Shown: positions 35,295 through 43,604 of the stretch, piece after piece | How the letters are laid out: the number at the start of each line of letters is the position of its first letter | How positions within the stretch are numbered: the first letter of the stretch is position 1 | Assembly: GCF_018131225.1 (NCBI RefSeq) | Contig: NZ_JAFCMM010000003.1 | Location: forward strand, 632,001 to 696,000 | Source of the DNA: Bradyrhizobium sp. U87765 SZCCT0048 | GTDB taxonomy: Bacteria; Pseudomonadota; Alphaproteobacteria; Rhizobiales; Xanthobacteraceae | DNA: 64,000 nt | Direction of reading: 5' to 3' | Notes under the pieces: model-generated | What the model was told of the DNA's origin: nothing | The model's database searches: none | Seen by the model: the letters and a program-made list of their open reading frames with translations, nothing else | Made by a program: the position numbers and the translations under genes

Positions 35295-36620
35295 ATGACC
35301 GATGTACGGCTTCAAGCCGCCGGCGACTTCATCACGGAGGATGTCGCGCACAGCCGCGTGATGACGAAGGTGTTTCGTCGGCTGATCGGCTTTCTCTTCG
35401 TCGCCTACTTCTTTTCCTATCTCGACCGCATCAACATCGGCTTCGCCGCGCTGTCCATGAACAAGGACCTCGCGCTGACGGCGACCATGTTCGGTTTCGC
35501 CAACACGCTGTTCTACCTGACCTACATGCTGTTCGAGGTGCCCAGCAACCTGCTACTGGAGCGCTTCGGCGCCCGCATCTGGCTGGCGCGGATCATGGTG
35601 ACATGGGGCCTCGCCTCCACCGCGACGATGTTCGCCACCGGCCCCTACAGCCTCTACTTCGTGCGTGCGCTGGTCGGCCTCGCCGAAGCCGGATTCGTGC
35701 CGGGCGTGATCCTCTATCTCAGCTACTGGTTCCCGGCGGCGCAGCGGGCGCGCGCCATGGCGCTGCTGATGATGGCGATGCCCGCCACCTTCATGCTGGG
35801 CTCGCCGGTGTCGGGGCTGATCCTGCAGCTGCACGGCGCGTTCGGCATCGCTGGCTGGCGCTGGCTGTTCCTGCTCGAGGGACTGCCGTCGATCATCCTC
35901 GGCATCGTCACTTACTTCTATCTCACCGATCGGCCCAGCGACGCCAGGTGGCTCACGGCGGAAGAGCGCCAGGTGATCCAGCATGCACTCGACAGCGAAG
36001 GTCGCACCGTGCCGGCCGCGCGCAGCGGCAGCATGTGGCAGGAACTGCTCGGTGCCCGCGTGCTGCTGCTGTCGCTCGGCTACTTCTGCCTCGTCACCTC
36101 GCTGAACACCTATGCCACCTGGACGCCGCAGATCATTCGCGAGTTCCTCGCTGGTTCGCACAGCTTCACCACCATCGGCCTGCTCGGTGCGATCCCGTCG
36201 CTGTTCACGCTGATGGCGATGCCGCTGATCAGCTTCAGCTCGGACCGGCTGCAGGAACGCCTCTGGCACACCGTGGCGCTGTTCGCGCTCACCGCGCTCG
36301 GCTGGCTCGCCGTCGTGACGTTCGCCGACGCATCCTGGCGTCTCGCCGGCCTTGTGCTGGTGTCGATCGGTGCGTTCAGCGGCATGGCGATCTTCTGGGC
36401 GTTCGCCACGCCGCTGCTGTCGGTGCGCAATCGCGCCGGCAGCATCGGCCTGATCAGCTCGGCCGGCATTCTCGGCTCCGCTGTCAGCCCGACCGTGGTC
36501 GGGCTGCTGCGCGATCTGTCGGCAAGCTTCAACACCGGCATCTGGTATGCGATCGCCCTGCTGATGATCGGTGTGGTGACGCTGCTCGCCGCCGCCGGCA
36601 TCGCCCGGCGCGCCGGCTGA
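35295..36620 (+). CDS. MFS transporter, ACS type (aromatic/organic acid importer)
   Basis: 441 residues, with GGGAGGG seven bases before ATG 35295. The protein has twelve membrane segments, with 'YLDRINIGFAALSMNKDLALT', 'TYMLFEVPSNLLLERFGARIWLARIMVTWG' and 'VRALVGLAEAGFVPGVILYLSYWFPAAQRARAMAL'. It lies 101 bp after the FAD hydroxylase on the same strand and probably imports its substrate. It is the second of three ACS transporters in the catabolic region. A 7-bp hairpin (GGCCGGG/CCCGGCC, 35211-35233) lies in the gap before it. Confidence 0.92.
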   Translation: MTDVRLQAAGDFITEDVAHSRVMTKVFRRLIGFLFVAYFFSYLDRINIGFAALSMNKDLALTATMFGFANTLFYLTYMLFEVPSNLLLERFGARIWLARIMVTWGLASTATMFATGPYSLYFVRALVGLAEAGFVPGVILYLSYWFPAAQRARAMALLMMAMPATFMLGSPVSGLILQLHGAFGIAGWRWLFLLEGLPSIILGIVTYFYLTDRPSDARWLTAEERQVIQHALDSEGRTVPAARSGSMWQELLGARVLLLSLGYFCLVTSLNTYATWTPQIIREFLAGSHSFTTIGLLGAIPSLFTLMAMPLISFSSDRLQERLWHTVALFALTALGWLAVVTFADASWRLAGLVLVSIGAFSGMAIFWAFATPLLSVRNRAGSIGLISSAGILGSAVSPTVVGLLRDLSASFNTGIWYAIALLMIGVVTLLAAAGIARRAG

Positions 36621-36805
36621 GACGACCCTGCGGATAGAATAGCCGCGGAACAACATGGCGAGCGTGGAATGCCGTATGCCACACCGGTGATCCACGCAGC
36701 AAACGACAGTAGACGCTTCATCAAACCTGCCCGGCGCGAAGCGGTCAGAATGACATGCCCAGGGGGATTCGTGACCTTCCCCCAACCAGACGCCGGGAGG
36801 GCTTC

Positions 36806-36997
36806 ATGACGGACAAGCCGTGCACATCGCATCCACGACGCTGGCGCGAAGCGATCGAACTCCACCCGGGCAATCCCGAACTGGCGCTGCTCAGTCTCAG
36901 GCTGGTTCAGACATTCACGGCATTGAAATCAGCGGAGGATCGGCAGGCCGTGCTGGACTATGCACAGCGTCTGCTGGCTCTCCAGACATCCCGCTGA
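36806..36997 (+). CDS. Small orphan protein, 63 residues
   Basis: ATG 36806 follows an excellent GGGAGG site with a five-base gap, which is the main support for translation. The product starts 'MTDKPCTSHPRRWREAIEL' and continues with a helical stretch 'LALLSLRLVQTFTALKSAEDRQAVLDYAQRLL'. It is charged at the N-terminus, with no membrane segment and no family recognised. It lies between the MFS gene and an AraC-type regulator on the same strand. Tandem stem-loops follow its stop. Confidence 0.5.
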   Translation: MTDKPCTSHPRRWREAIELHPGNPELALLSLRLVQTFTALKSAEDRQAVLDYAQRLLALQTSR

Positions 36998-37084
36998 AAG
37001 GGAACTCACGCGGCGTCGGGACGCGCTGCGGTTGCCAGCCCCATTGCGGGCAACCATCCGACTGCCATCTGTCAACACCTCCGT

Positions 37085-37129
37085 GCAGGCAGTCGCGAAT
37101 GCCTGCTTGTGAGCCTCATTCGGCTCACA
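37085..37129 (+). repeat. Two back-to-back stem-loops upstream of AraC-type gene
   Basis: The first stem is GCAGGC-N10-GCCTGC (37085-37106). The second, one base later, is TGTGAGCC-N6-GGCTCACA (37108-37129). Both have perfect arms, and no T-run follows. They end 43 bp before the regulator's ATG. They could be an operator pair, a leader structure, or the 3' end of the small-ORF transcript. Confidence 0.5.
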
Positions 37130-37172
37130 CTACTCTGGCGATCACATCGCTGCGGAGCGGGGAGGTTCGGAA

Positions 37173-38150
37173 ATGCGAAATGTGCCGAAGCCCCGGCCAA
37201 GCGCTCTCTATCAGGCATGCACCCATGATGTCGGCAAAAGCGTTCGCGCGGACTACTGGGTCGACGCCTGCCGCAAGGTCTGGGGCGCGATTGACCTGAT
37301 CCACCGCGGCTCGGAGGATTTTTACGGCGCGCTCCGTTCCGTCACGGTCGGCTCGTCACAACTCACCTGGGCCAGCCTCGGCGGCATGACCCTTGAAAGA
37401 CCACGGCAGACCGAAGCCCCGTTCTACTCTGTCGCCTATTCCATCCGCGGACGCTCGCTCATCGTCAACGACGGCCGCGAGATCGAACTGCAGCCGAACC
37501 GCATCCTGCTGATCGACAGCACCCGGCCGACGATCTTCCGCACCGGAAACCGGACGAGATCGCAGGTTGACGACCGCCACGAGAAATTCAGTATTCAGCT
37601 GCCTGCGGCGATGATCGCCGACCGGCTCGGCAGCGGGCGAAGCCCCCCGCAGTTCTACCTGCCGCGCGACTCCATCGGCGCATCCATCCTGCAGCAATTC
37701 GCCAACGCGCTTTACCAGGACGGACCAGCACTCGAGTCGCAGTCGGCCAGCTTCCTCGAACGCCAGCTGTGCGATCTCACGGCATTCTGCTTTGCCGCAC
37801 CGACCGGCGTCTATTCGGAAGACAGTACGTTATTGAACGCACACCGCCATCGCATTTCGCGATGGATCGCGAAGCACTACGCCAACGAACACCTGTCGCC
37901 GCAGGCCATCGCGGCGGCCTGCGGCATATCCGTGAGCTATCTGCACAAGTCCTATCGCGGGACGAGCCAGAGCGTCATGGAACATGTCCGCGCGATCAGG
38001 CTCGACGAAGCCGACGCCCGCCTCAGGAATGGCGCAACCGGCACCACGATTTCCGAGATCGCCTATGCCGTCGGGTTCAAATCGCTGTCGGAATTCTCCC
38101 GCGCCTACAAGCTCCGCTTCGGCCACCCTCCGTCGCACGGACGGGGATAG
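37173..38150 (+). CDS. AraC family transcriptional regulator (AraC-binding-like domain)
   Basis: 325 residues, with GGAGG seven bases before ATG 37173. The N-terminal part (about 25-215) resembles the AraC-type ligand/dimerisation region of FeaR/NphR-like activators. The C-terminal double HTH is 'LSPQAIAAACGISVSYLHKSYRGTSQSVMEHVRAIRLDEADARL' followed by 'TTISEIAYAVGFKSLSEFSRAYKLRFGHPPS'. It converges on the third ACS-type MFS gene 24 bp away. FeaR-type proteins activate aromatic amine or aldehyde catabolism, so a role in the surrounding aromatic modules is plausible but unproven. Confidence 0.9.
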   Translation: MRNVPKPRPSALYQACTHDVGKSVRADYWVDACRKVWGAIDLIHRGSEDFYGALRSVTVGSSQLTWASLGGMTLERPRQTEAPFYSVAYSIRGRSLIVNDGREIELQPNRILLIDSTRPTIFRTGNRTRSQVDDRHEKFSIQLPAAMIADRLGSGRSPPQFYLPRDSIGASILQQFANALYQDGPALESQSASFLERQLCDLTAFCFAAPTGVYSEDSTLLNAHRHRISRWIAKHYANEHLSPQAIAAACGISVSYLHKSYRGTSQSVMEHVRAIRLDEADARLRNGATGTTISEIAYAVGFKSLSEFSRAYKLRFGHPPSHGRG

Positions 38151-38174
38151 CCGCATGCGCGACGATGCGACTGG

Positions 38175-39539
38175 CTACGCAGGCCGGCCGGCGCGCGCGG
38201 CGACCTGGCCCTTGAGGATCAGGATGGTCGCCGCGCCGATGAGCGCCAGCACCACCATCGGGATCAGCCCGAGCACGAAGCTGCCAGTCTGGTCCTTGAT
38301 GAAGCCGAGCAGAAATGGCGCGACGAAGCCGGAGACGTTGGCTAGGGAGTTGATCATGGCGATGGCCGCCGCCTTTTCAGCCGGCGAAGTCCACTCCGAG
38401 ACCAGCGCCCAGAACGGCCCCTTGACGCCGTAGCCCCCGAGCAGCGCGAAGCACAGCGCAACGACCACAAGGCTGAGCTCGTTGAGATAGATGCACGAAG
38501 CCAGCGCAATTGCAGACACCAGCAACGGAATGACCGTGTGCCATACGCGTTCGCGCCGGCTGTCGGAGCGGCGCGCCCAGACGAACATGCCAACCGCGGC
38601 GACCGCGAAGGGAATCGAATTGACGAGACCGGTCTGGAAATTCGTCAGTCCGAAAGACTTCACCATCTGCGGCTGCCAGAAGGCGAGGCCATAACCGGTG
38701 GCAAGGCTGCCGGCGGACGCAAGGCCCAGCGCGAGCACCCGCGGATTCGCCAGCGTGCGCCACACGCTGCCATGGCCGCCGCCGCCGAGGCTCCGCGCCT
38801 CGTTCGCCAGCGTCTGCTGCAGCCAGCGCTTCTCCTCGGCAGTCAGCCAGCGCGCCGAATCCGGCTTGCTCGGCAGGAAGGCGAGAACGACCAGACCGAG
38901 GATCACCGCCGGCAATCCTTCGATGATCAACAACCACTGCCAGCCATGCAGGCCGAGATGGCCGTTCATGCCAAGAAGCGCGCCCGACAGCGGCGAGCCG
39001 ACGAAGCCCGCGAGCGGGATCGACACCGAGAAGGCCGCGATGACCTTGGCGCGATAGGCCGCAGGACACCAGTAGGTCAGGTAGAGAAGCGCGCCGGGAA
39101 AGAAACCAGCCTCGGCGACGCCAAGCAGAAACCGCATGCCGATGAGCGATGACGGCCCGACGACGAAGGCGGTGCCCGCGGCGATGAGTCCCCAGGTGAT
39201 CATGATGCGGGCGATCCACAGCCGCGCACCAACACGCTCCATGATCAGATTGCTCGGAATCTCGAAGATGATGTAGGCGATGAAGAAGACGCCCGCGGCC
39301 CAACCATAGACCGTGCTGGACAGGCCGAGGCTCTTGTTCATGTCGAGCGCCGCGAACCCGATGTTGATCCGGTCCAGATAGGCGAGGAAATACGACAGGG
39401 TGAGGATCGGCACGATGCGCCAGATGATCTTGCGCATCGCCGTCCTTTCGATCGCGGCGTCGGCGTTGGCCTGATGTCCATTTTTCGACGCGGACATCTG
39501 CAGCGTCTTGAATGGTTCGGAAATGGTGTGATCGCTCAT
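38175..39539 (-). CDS. MFS transporter, ACS type, in cat operon
   Basis: 454 residues from ATG 39539, with a cytoplasmic N-terminal tail of about 40 residues before TM1. Family motifs include 'LAYLDRINIGFAALDMNKSLGLS', 'IAYIIFEIPSNLIMERVGARLWIARIMITWG' and 'FLLGVAEAGFFPGALLYLTYWCPAAYRAKVI'. It lies 107 bp downstream of catC on the same strand, so it is likely the muconate/aromatic-acid importer of the catBC operon. Its closest look-alikes in the window are the MFS genes at 26038 and 35295. Confidence 0.92.
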   Translation of the reverse strand: MSDHTISEPFKTLQMSASKNGHQANADAAIERTAMRKIIWRIVPILTLSYFLAYLDRINIGFAALDMNKSLGLSSTVYGWAAGVFFIAYIIFEIPSNLIMERVGARLWIARIMITWGLIAAGTAFVVGPSSLIGMRFLLGVAEAGFFPGALLYLTYWCPAAYRAKVIAAFSVSIPLAGFVGSPLSGALLGMNGHLGLHGWQWLLIIEGLPAVILGLVVLAFLPSKPDSARWLTAEEKRWLQQTLANEARSLGGGGHGSVWRTLANPRVLALGLASAGSLATGYGLAFWQPQMVKSFGLTNFQTGLVNSIPFAVAAVGMFVWARRSDSRRERVWHTVIPLLVSAIALASCIYLNELSLVVVALCFALLGGYGVKGPFWALVSEWTSPAEKAAAIAMINSLANVSGFVAPFLLGFIKDQTGSFVLGLIPMVVLALIGAATILILKGQVAARAGRPA

Positions 39540-39646
39540 GATGTGGTTTCCGCCCGGGGCCCTTGTCATTGCTTGTTGTTGATCGGGATGCGGGGCGCCT
39601 GTGCCCCCATGTCCCTTGCGCGTCGGCTGCATGGCGTGCCGCGCGG

Positions 39647-39937
39647 TCACCGGTCGTCGGCGTGGACCGACGACGGGTGCCGGCACAGCGGCGTCACGGT
39701 CACGCGCATGAACGGGAACAGCGGCAGCGTCGACAGGATGTCGTGCAGCGCCTCGTTGCTCTCGACGTCGAAGATGCTGATGTTGGCGTAGCGCCCCGCG
39801 ATCCGCCACAGATGACGCCACTGGCCGCTGCGCTGCAGCTCCTGCGCGCGCAGGCGCTCGGTGTCCTTCAGCTGCGCGACCACCTCGGGCGCGATTCCCT
39901 GCGGGATCTCGACGTTCATTTCCACCTGGAACAGCAT
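39647..39937 (-). CDS. catC: Muconolactone delta-isomerase
   Basis: 96 residues, the usual length of CatC. The pattern is 'MLFQVEMNVEIPQGIAPEVVAQLKDTERLRAQELQRSGQWRHLWRIAGRYANISIFDVESNEALHDILSTLPLFPFM', including the 'LWRIAG.YAN.SIFDV' core. It converts muconolactone to 3-oxoadipate enol-lactone in the catechol branch of the beta-ketoadipate pathway. The ATG lies three bases after the catB stop, with its AGGAG inside catB, so the two are translationally coupled. Confidence 0.94.
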   Translation of the reverse strand: MLFQVEMNVEIPQGIAPEVVAQLKDTERLRAQELQRSGQWRHLWRIAGRYANISIFDVESNEALHDILSTLPLFPFMRVTVTPLCRHPSSVHADDR

Positions 39938-39940
39938 GGC

Positions 39941-41116
39941 TCAGGCTCCTGCGCTGACGTGGACGGGATGGACGCGCGCTGCACCGCCGTCACGGCGGAA
40001 GAAGGCGACGCGATCCATGTCGAGGTCGACGCCGATGCCGGGCGCCGTCGGCACCTGCAGCACGAAGTCACCATAGCGCAGCGGCGTCGCCAGGATTTCC
40101 TCGGTCAGCAGCAGCGGGCCGAACAGCTCGGTTCCCCACACGAAATGCGGCAATGTCGAAAACACCTGCGCCGAGGCGGCGGTGCCGACGCCGCCCTCGA
40201 GCATCGTGCCGCCATAGAGGCCGATGCCCGCGGCTTCCGCGACCGCCGCCATCCTGGCGGCCTCGAACAGGCCGCCCGCCTGGGCGATCTTGAGAGCGAA
40301 GACATCAGCGGTGCCTGCGGCCGCGATATCGAAAGCCTCCGTCAGGCCATGCAGGGCCTCGTCGGCCATGATGGGAACCGTGAAACGGCCAGCGAGACGC
40401 GCCTGGGCGCCGCGATGGTCGCGTGACAGCGGCTGCTCGACCAGGTCCACGCCAGCGTCCTCGAGGGCAGGAATGGCACGCCGGGCGACCGGCTCGGACC
40501 AGGCCTGATTGACATCCACGCGAACGCTGGCGCGGCCCGCCACCGCCTTGGCGATGGCAGCCACATGCGCCACGTCGACGTCCCACGGACGCAGGCCGAT
40601 TTTCAGCTTGAAGATGTTGTGGCGACGGCTGGCGAGCATCTGCTCGGCTTCGGCGATGTCACGGGCGGTATCGCCACTCGCCAGCGTCCAGGCCACCGGC
40701 AGGGCGTCGTGCTGGCGGCCGCCGAGCAGTTCAGACACCGGTACGCCGAGACGCTTGCCATGGGCGTCGAGCAGCGCCGTCTCGACCGCGCACTTGGCGA
40801 AGCGGTTGCCCTTCACCCGTCGCTTGACGCCAGCCATCAGCGTCGCGACGCGGGAGGCATCCTGACCGATGATCGCCGGAGCGATGTAGCTGTCGATGGT
40901 CAGCTTGATGCCCTCGGGGCTCTCCTCGCCATAGCTGAGGCCGCCGATGGTCGTGCCCTCGCCAATCCCCACCGTGCCGTCGGAGCAGCGGATCTGCACC
41001 AGCACGAGGGTCTGGCTGTTCATCGTGTGCATCGACAGCCGATGCGGGCGGATGGTGGGCACATCAACCAAAAAGGTCTCGACCTGATCGACGCGAACTG
41101 CCACGCTGGTGCTCAT
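39941..41116 (-). CDS. catB: Muconate cycloisomerase
   Basis: 391 residues from ATG 41116, with AGGAG upstream. This is an enolase-superfamily barrel: an N-terminal capping domain ('VETFLVDVPTIRPHRLSMHTMNSQTLVLVQI'), the catalytic KxK as 'FKLKIG', metal ligands in 'VRVDVNQAW', 'VEQPL' and 'IMADEAL', and 'YGGTMLEGGVGTAA' near the C-terminus. It converts cis,cis-muconate to muconolactone. The operon is catB-catC-MFS, divergent from catR. No catA (catechol 1,2-dioxygenase) gene is in the window, so the ring-cleavage step must be encoded elsewhere. Confidence 0.94.
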   Translation of the reverse strand: MSTSVAVRVDQVETFLVDVPTIRPHRLSMHTMNSQTLVLVQIRCSDGTVGIGEGTTIGGLSYGEESPEGIKLTIDSYIAPAIIGQDASRVATLMAGVKRRVKGNRFAKCAVETALLDAHGKRLGVPVSELLGGRQHDALPVAWTLASGDTARDIAEAEQMLASRRHNIFKLKIGLRPWDVDVAHVAAIAKAVAGRASVRVDVNQAWSEPVARRAIPALEDAGVDLVEQPLSRDHRGAQARLAGRFTVPIMADEALHGLTEAFDIAAAGTADVFALKIAQAGGLFEAARMAAVAEAAGIGLYGGTMLEGGVGTAASAQVFSTLPHFVWGTELFGPLLLTEEILATPLRYGDFVLQVPTAPGIGVDLDMDRVAFFRRDGGAARVHPVHVSAGA

Positions 41117-41192
41117 GAAGGGGATTTCTCCTGCGGTCCGTGGTGTTCTCATGCCAAGGCCAGCGGGTCAAAGACCGTTTCGGTCCCCTTCC

Positions 41193-41207
41193 ATACCCAG
41201 AAGGTAT
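41193..41207. promoter_or_regulatory. CatR/BenM-type operator ATAC-N7-GTAT
   Basis: A perfect ATACC-N5-GGTAT dyad fits the ATAC-N7-GTAT (T-N11-A) consensus of CatM/BenM/CatR regulators. It is 77 bp before the catB ATG and overlaps the catR ribosome site, which would allow autorepression. A second small dyad, GACCG-TTT-CGGTC, is at 41173-41185. Confidence 0.75.
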
Positions 41208-41210
41208 CAA

Positions 41211-42143
41211 TTGGAACTGCGACACCTGCGCTATTTCACCGCCATCGCCGGCGAGCGGAGCTTTACCCGGGCCGCCGAGAAGCTGCGCATCGCGCAGCCG
41301 CCGCTCAGCCGGCAGATGCGCGACCTGGAGGAGGAACTCGGCGTCGCCCTGTTCGAGCGCGGCAGCCGGCCGCTACGGCTGACCCCGGCGGGACGCTTCT
41401 TCCATGAACACGCCCTGCAGATCCTGGAGCGGGCCGACGAGCTGCGCATCACCACCCGCCGCTTCGGCGAAACCGGGCGGCGCCAGCTCGTCATCGGCTT
41501 CGTTGGCTCCGCGCTCTATGGCGGCCTGCCCGACGTGGTGCGCGGCTTTCGCTCCGCCCATGACCAGCTCGAGGTCGCGCTTGTCGAGATGAATACGGTG
41601 GAGCAGATCGCCGCGCTCAAGGAGGGGCGCATCGATGTCGGCTTCGGCCGCCTGCGCATCGACGATCCGGCCATCCGCCGCGAGGTGATCGTCGAGGAGA
41701 GCCTGCTGGTGGCGCTATCGCCCGACCATCGCCTGCGCGCACGCGACACGCTGCATTTCGCTGATATCGCCGCCGAGCCGCTGGTGCTCTATCCGAGATC
41801 GCCCCGGCCGAGCTACGCCGACCAGATCCTGTCGTTCTTCCGCGACCGCAACGTGGAGGCGCGGGTGGTCCAGGAGGTGCGGGAGTTGCAGACGGCCCTC
41901 GGCCTCGTCGCCGCCGGCGTCGGCATCACCCTCGTCCCGCACGCGGTCCACCATCTGCGCCGGGACGATGTGGTCTATCGTCCGCTCGCGGAGGATGCCA
42001 TCACCTCGCCGCTGATCATGAGCGTGCGCACCAGCGATACGTCGCCTGAGGTGCGCGAGATCCTCGACCTCATCCGCGCGGTCTACGACGCGGCGCACGG
42101 CACGGCACAAAACACCCCGGCGAAACCGCGGCAGGCCCGGTGA
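41211..42143 (+). CDS. catR: LysR-type regulator of the cat operon
   Basis: 310 residues from TTG 41211 ('MELRHLRYF'), with AGAAGG seven bases upstream. Longer starts upstream run through the operator and are unlikely. The HTH is 'LRHLRYFTAIAGERSFTRAAEKLRIAQPPLSRQMRDLEEELGVALFERGSRPLRLT', closest by eye to CatR/BenM/CatM. The effector domain includes 'GRRQLVIGFVGSALYGGLPDVVRGFR', typical of muconate-sensing members. It is divergent from catBC and presumably activates it when cis,cis-muconate is present. Confidence 0.9.
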   Translation: MELRHLRYFTAIAGERSFTRAAEKLRIAQPPLSRQMRDLEEELGVALFERGSRPLRLTPAGRFFHEHALQILERADELRITTRRFGETGRRQLVIGFVGSALYGGLPDVVRGFRSAHDQLEVALVEMNTVEQIAALKEGRIDVGFGRLRIDDPAIRREVIVEESLLVALSPDHRLRARDTLHFADIAAEPLVLYPRSPRPSYADQILSFFRDRNVEARVVQEVRELQTALGLVAAGVGITLVPHAVHHLRRDDVVYRPLAEDAITSPLIMSVRTSDTSPEVREILDLIRAVYDAAHGTAQNTPAKPRQAR

Positions 42144-42186
42144 TCGTCGCCGTGTGATCCGCCACGCCGCAGCGCAGCAGCATCCG

Positions 42187-43296
42187 TCACGCGCTGCGGA
42201 AGTGCTTGGAGAGCTTGAGGCCCTGACCCTGGTAGTTCGAACTGATGCGCTGGCCGTAGAGCGCGTCCGGCCGCGACATCATCTTCTCGTAGACCAGCCG
42301 GCCGACGGCCTGGCCGTGCTCGAGGATGAACGGCACCTCGCGCGAACGCACTTCCAGCACCGCGCGCGAGCCCTGCCCACCTGCGCCAGCATAGCCGAAG
42401 CCGGGATCGAAGAAGCCCGCGTAGTGCACGCGGAATTCGCCGACCAGCGGATCGAACGGCACCATCTCCGCGGCGAAGTCCGGCGGCACCTGCACCGCCT
42501 CCTTCGAGGCCAGGATGTAGAACTCGCCGGGATCGAGGATCAGGCTGCGATCGTCGCGGGCGCGGATCGGCTCCCAGAAATCGTCAACCGCATAGCCGCC
42601 GCGACGGTCGACGTCGACGACGCCGGTGTGGCGCTTGGCACGGTAGCCGACGAAACCGCCCGAGCCTTCGCCGGACAGATCGATGCTGAGTGCGAGGCCA
42701 TTGCTGAGGTCGGCCTCGTCCTGATCGACCAGCCGCTCACGCGCATGCAACGCCTGCAGCTCCGCGGTATCGAGCAGCGCATCGCCGACACGGAAGCGGA
42801 TCTGCGACAGCCGCGAGCCTTCGCGCAGCAGCACCGGAAAGGTCTTGGGGCTGATCTCGGCATAGAGCGGGCCGTGATAGCCGGCGTCGATGGTGTCGAA
42901 ACGGCGGGCGTTATCGGCGATCACCCGGGTGAAGACGTCGAGGCGGCCGGTCGAGCTCTTGGGATTGGCCGCCGCGGAGATCGACGGCGGCAGCGCGAGG
43001 CTCTCCAGCAGCGGCACGATGTAGACGCAATTGGTCTCCAGCACCGCGTCGTCGGTCAGGTCGATCTCGTGCAGCTTGAGCTCGTCGATGCGCTCGGCCA
43101 CCGTGGCGCCGGGGCCCGGCAGGAAGCTGGCGCGCACACGGAAGGCCGTGCCGCCGAGCCGCAGGTCGAGGCTCGCCGGCTGGATCTGGCTCTCCACGAA
43201 CGGGTATTCGGGCAGGATCACGCCCTCGTCCGCCATCGCCGCAATCAGGCGATCCGGCAGAATTCCCCTGGCATCGGGCGGCAGCGAATAGGTCAC
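42187..43296 (-). CDS. dcd: 2'-deoxycytidine 5'-triphosphate deaminase, double-length form
   Basis: 369 residues from GTG 43296, eight bases after AGGGGA; an ATG at 43317 has no properly spaced site. The enzyme deaminates dCTP to dUTP for thymidylate synthesis. Classical Dcd has about 190 residues. This alphaproteobacterial form is about twice that, with dUTPase-like segments in both halves: 'NPKSSTGRLDVFTRVI' and 'DAGYHGPLYAEISPKTFPVLLREGSRLSQIRFR' in the first half, and 'GYAGAGGQGSRAVLEVRSREVPFILEHGQAVGRLVYEKM' in the second. The gene is monocistronic, divergent from the metZ riboswitch. Confidence 0.87.
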   Translation of the reverse strand: MTYSLPPDARGILPDRLIAAMADEGVILPEYPFVESQIQPASLDLRLGGTAFRVRASFLPGPGATVAERIDELKLHEIDLTDDAVLETNCVYIVPLLESLALPPSISAAANPKSSTGRLDVFTRVIADNARRFDTIDAGYHGPLYAEISPKTFPVLLREGSRLSQIRFRVGDALLDTAELQALHARERLVDQDEADLSNGLALSIDLSGEGSGGFVGYRAKRHTGVVDVDRRGGYAVDDFWEPIRARDDRSLILDPGEFYILASKEAVQVPPDFAAEMVPFDPLVGEFRVHYAGFFDPGFGYAGAGGQGSRAVLEVRSREVPFILEHGQAVGRLVYEKMMSRPDALYGQRISSNYQGQGLKLSKHFRSA

Positions 43297-43462
43297 GGTC
43301 GACGTCCCCTGGAGCATCTTCCGGCGAGACGGACCACGGACCGCCCTCTCGCACGGGAAACCCACCGGATATCAGTCCCGGGCCGACAAGTCAGGGGCTT
43401 TTATGAGGCGCGGGGACGGTGACTTGACGGAAGGGTCCGCCGGGATTAAGACGCGAGCCTAT
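43297..43462. other. Divergent region between dcd and the metZ riboswitch
   Basis: This 166-bp stretch is the left part of the 308-bp gap before metZ. It holds the presumed dcd promoter and the metZ promoter; no clear -35/-10 boxes were seen. The right part of the gap holds the SAM-II element and the terminator listed next. Confidence 0.4.
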
Positions 43463-43517
43463 CCCGTGGTCATTTGAGCCGGCCGGCTTGCAGCCACGTT
43501 AAATAAATCGCTAAACA
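43463..43517 (+). ncRNA. SAM-II riboswitch (metA-type aptamer)
   Basis: The conserved SAM-II core is present in order: CGTGGTCATTTG, the GCCGGCTTGCAGCCACGTTAA segment, a short A-rich linker, and CGCTAAA (43509-43515), which closes the pseudoknot. It binds S-adenosylmethionine in the nascent mRNA and lowers expression of methionine-synthesis genes in alphaproteobacteria. It lies 88 bp before the metZ ATG. Confidence 0.93.
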
Positions 43518-43537
43518 GGCCGGGGACACGTGTGATC

Positions 43538-43570
43538 CCGGCCGAACTCGATGTTCAGGCCGGTTTTTTT
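43538..43570 (+). terminator. Intrinsic terminator between SAM-II aptamer and metZ start
   Basis: CCGGCC-GAAC, loop TCGAT, GTTC-A-GGCCGG, then seven T residues (43564-43570). The 5' arm (43538-43543) is also the 3' arm of an alternative hairpin at 43518-43543 (GGCCGGGG...CCCGGCC), so the two stems exclude each other. This looks like an attenuation platform for the riboswitch. Confidence 0.75.
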
Positions 43571-43604
43571 ATGGTCGATTTCGGTCGGCCAGTCTGGAGT
43601 CACG

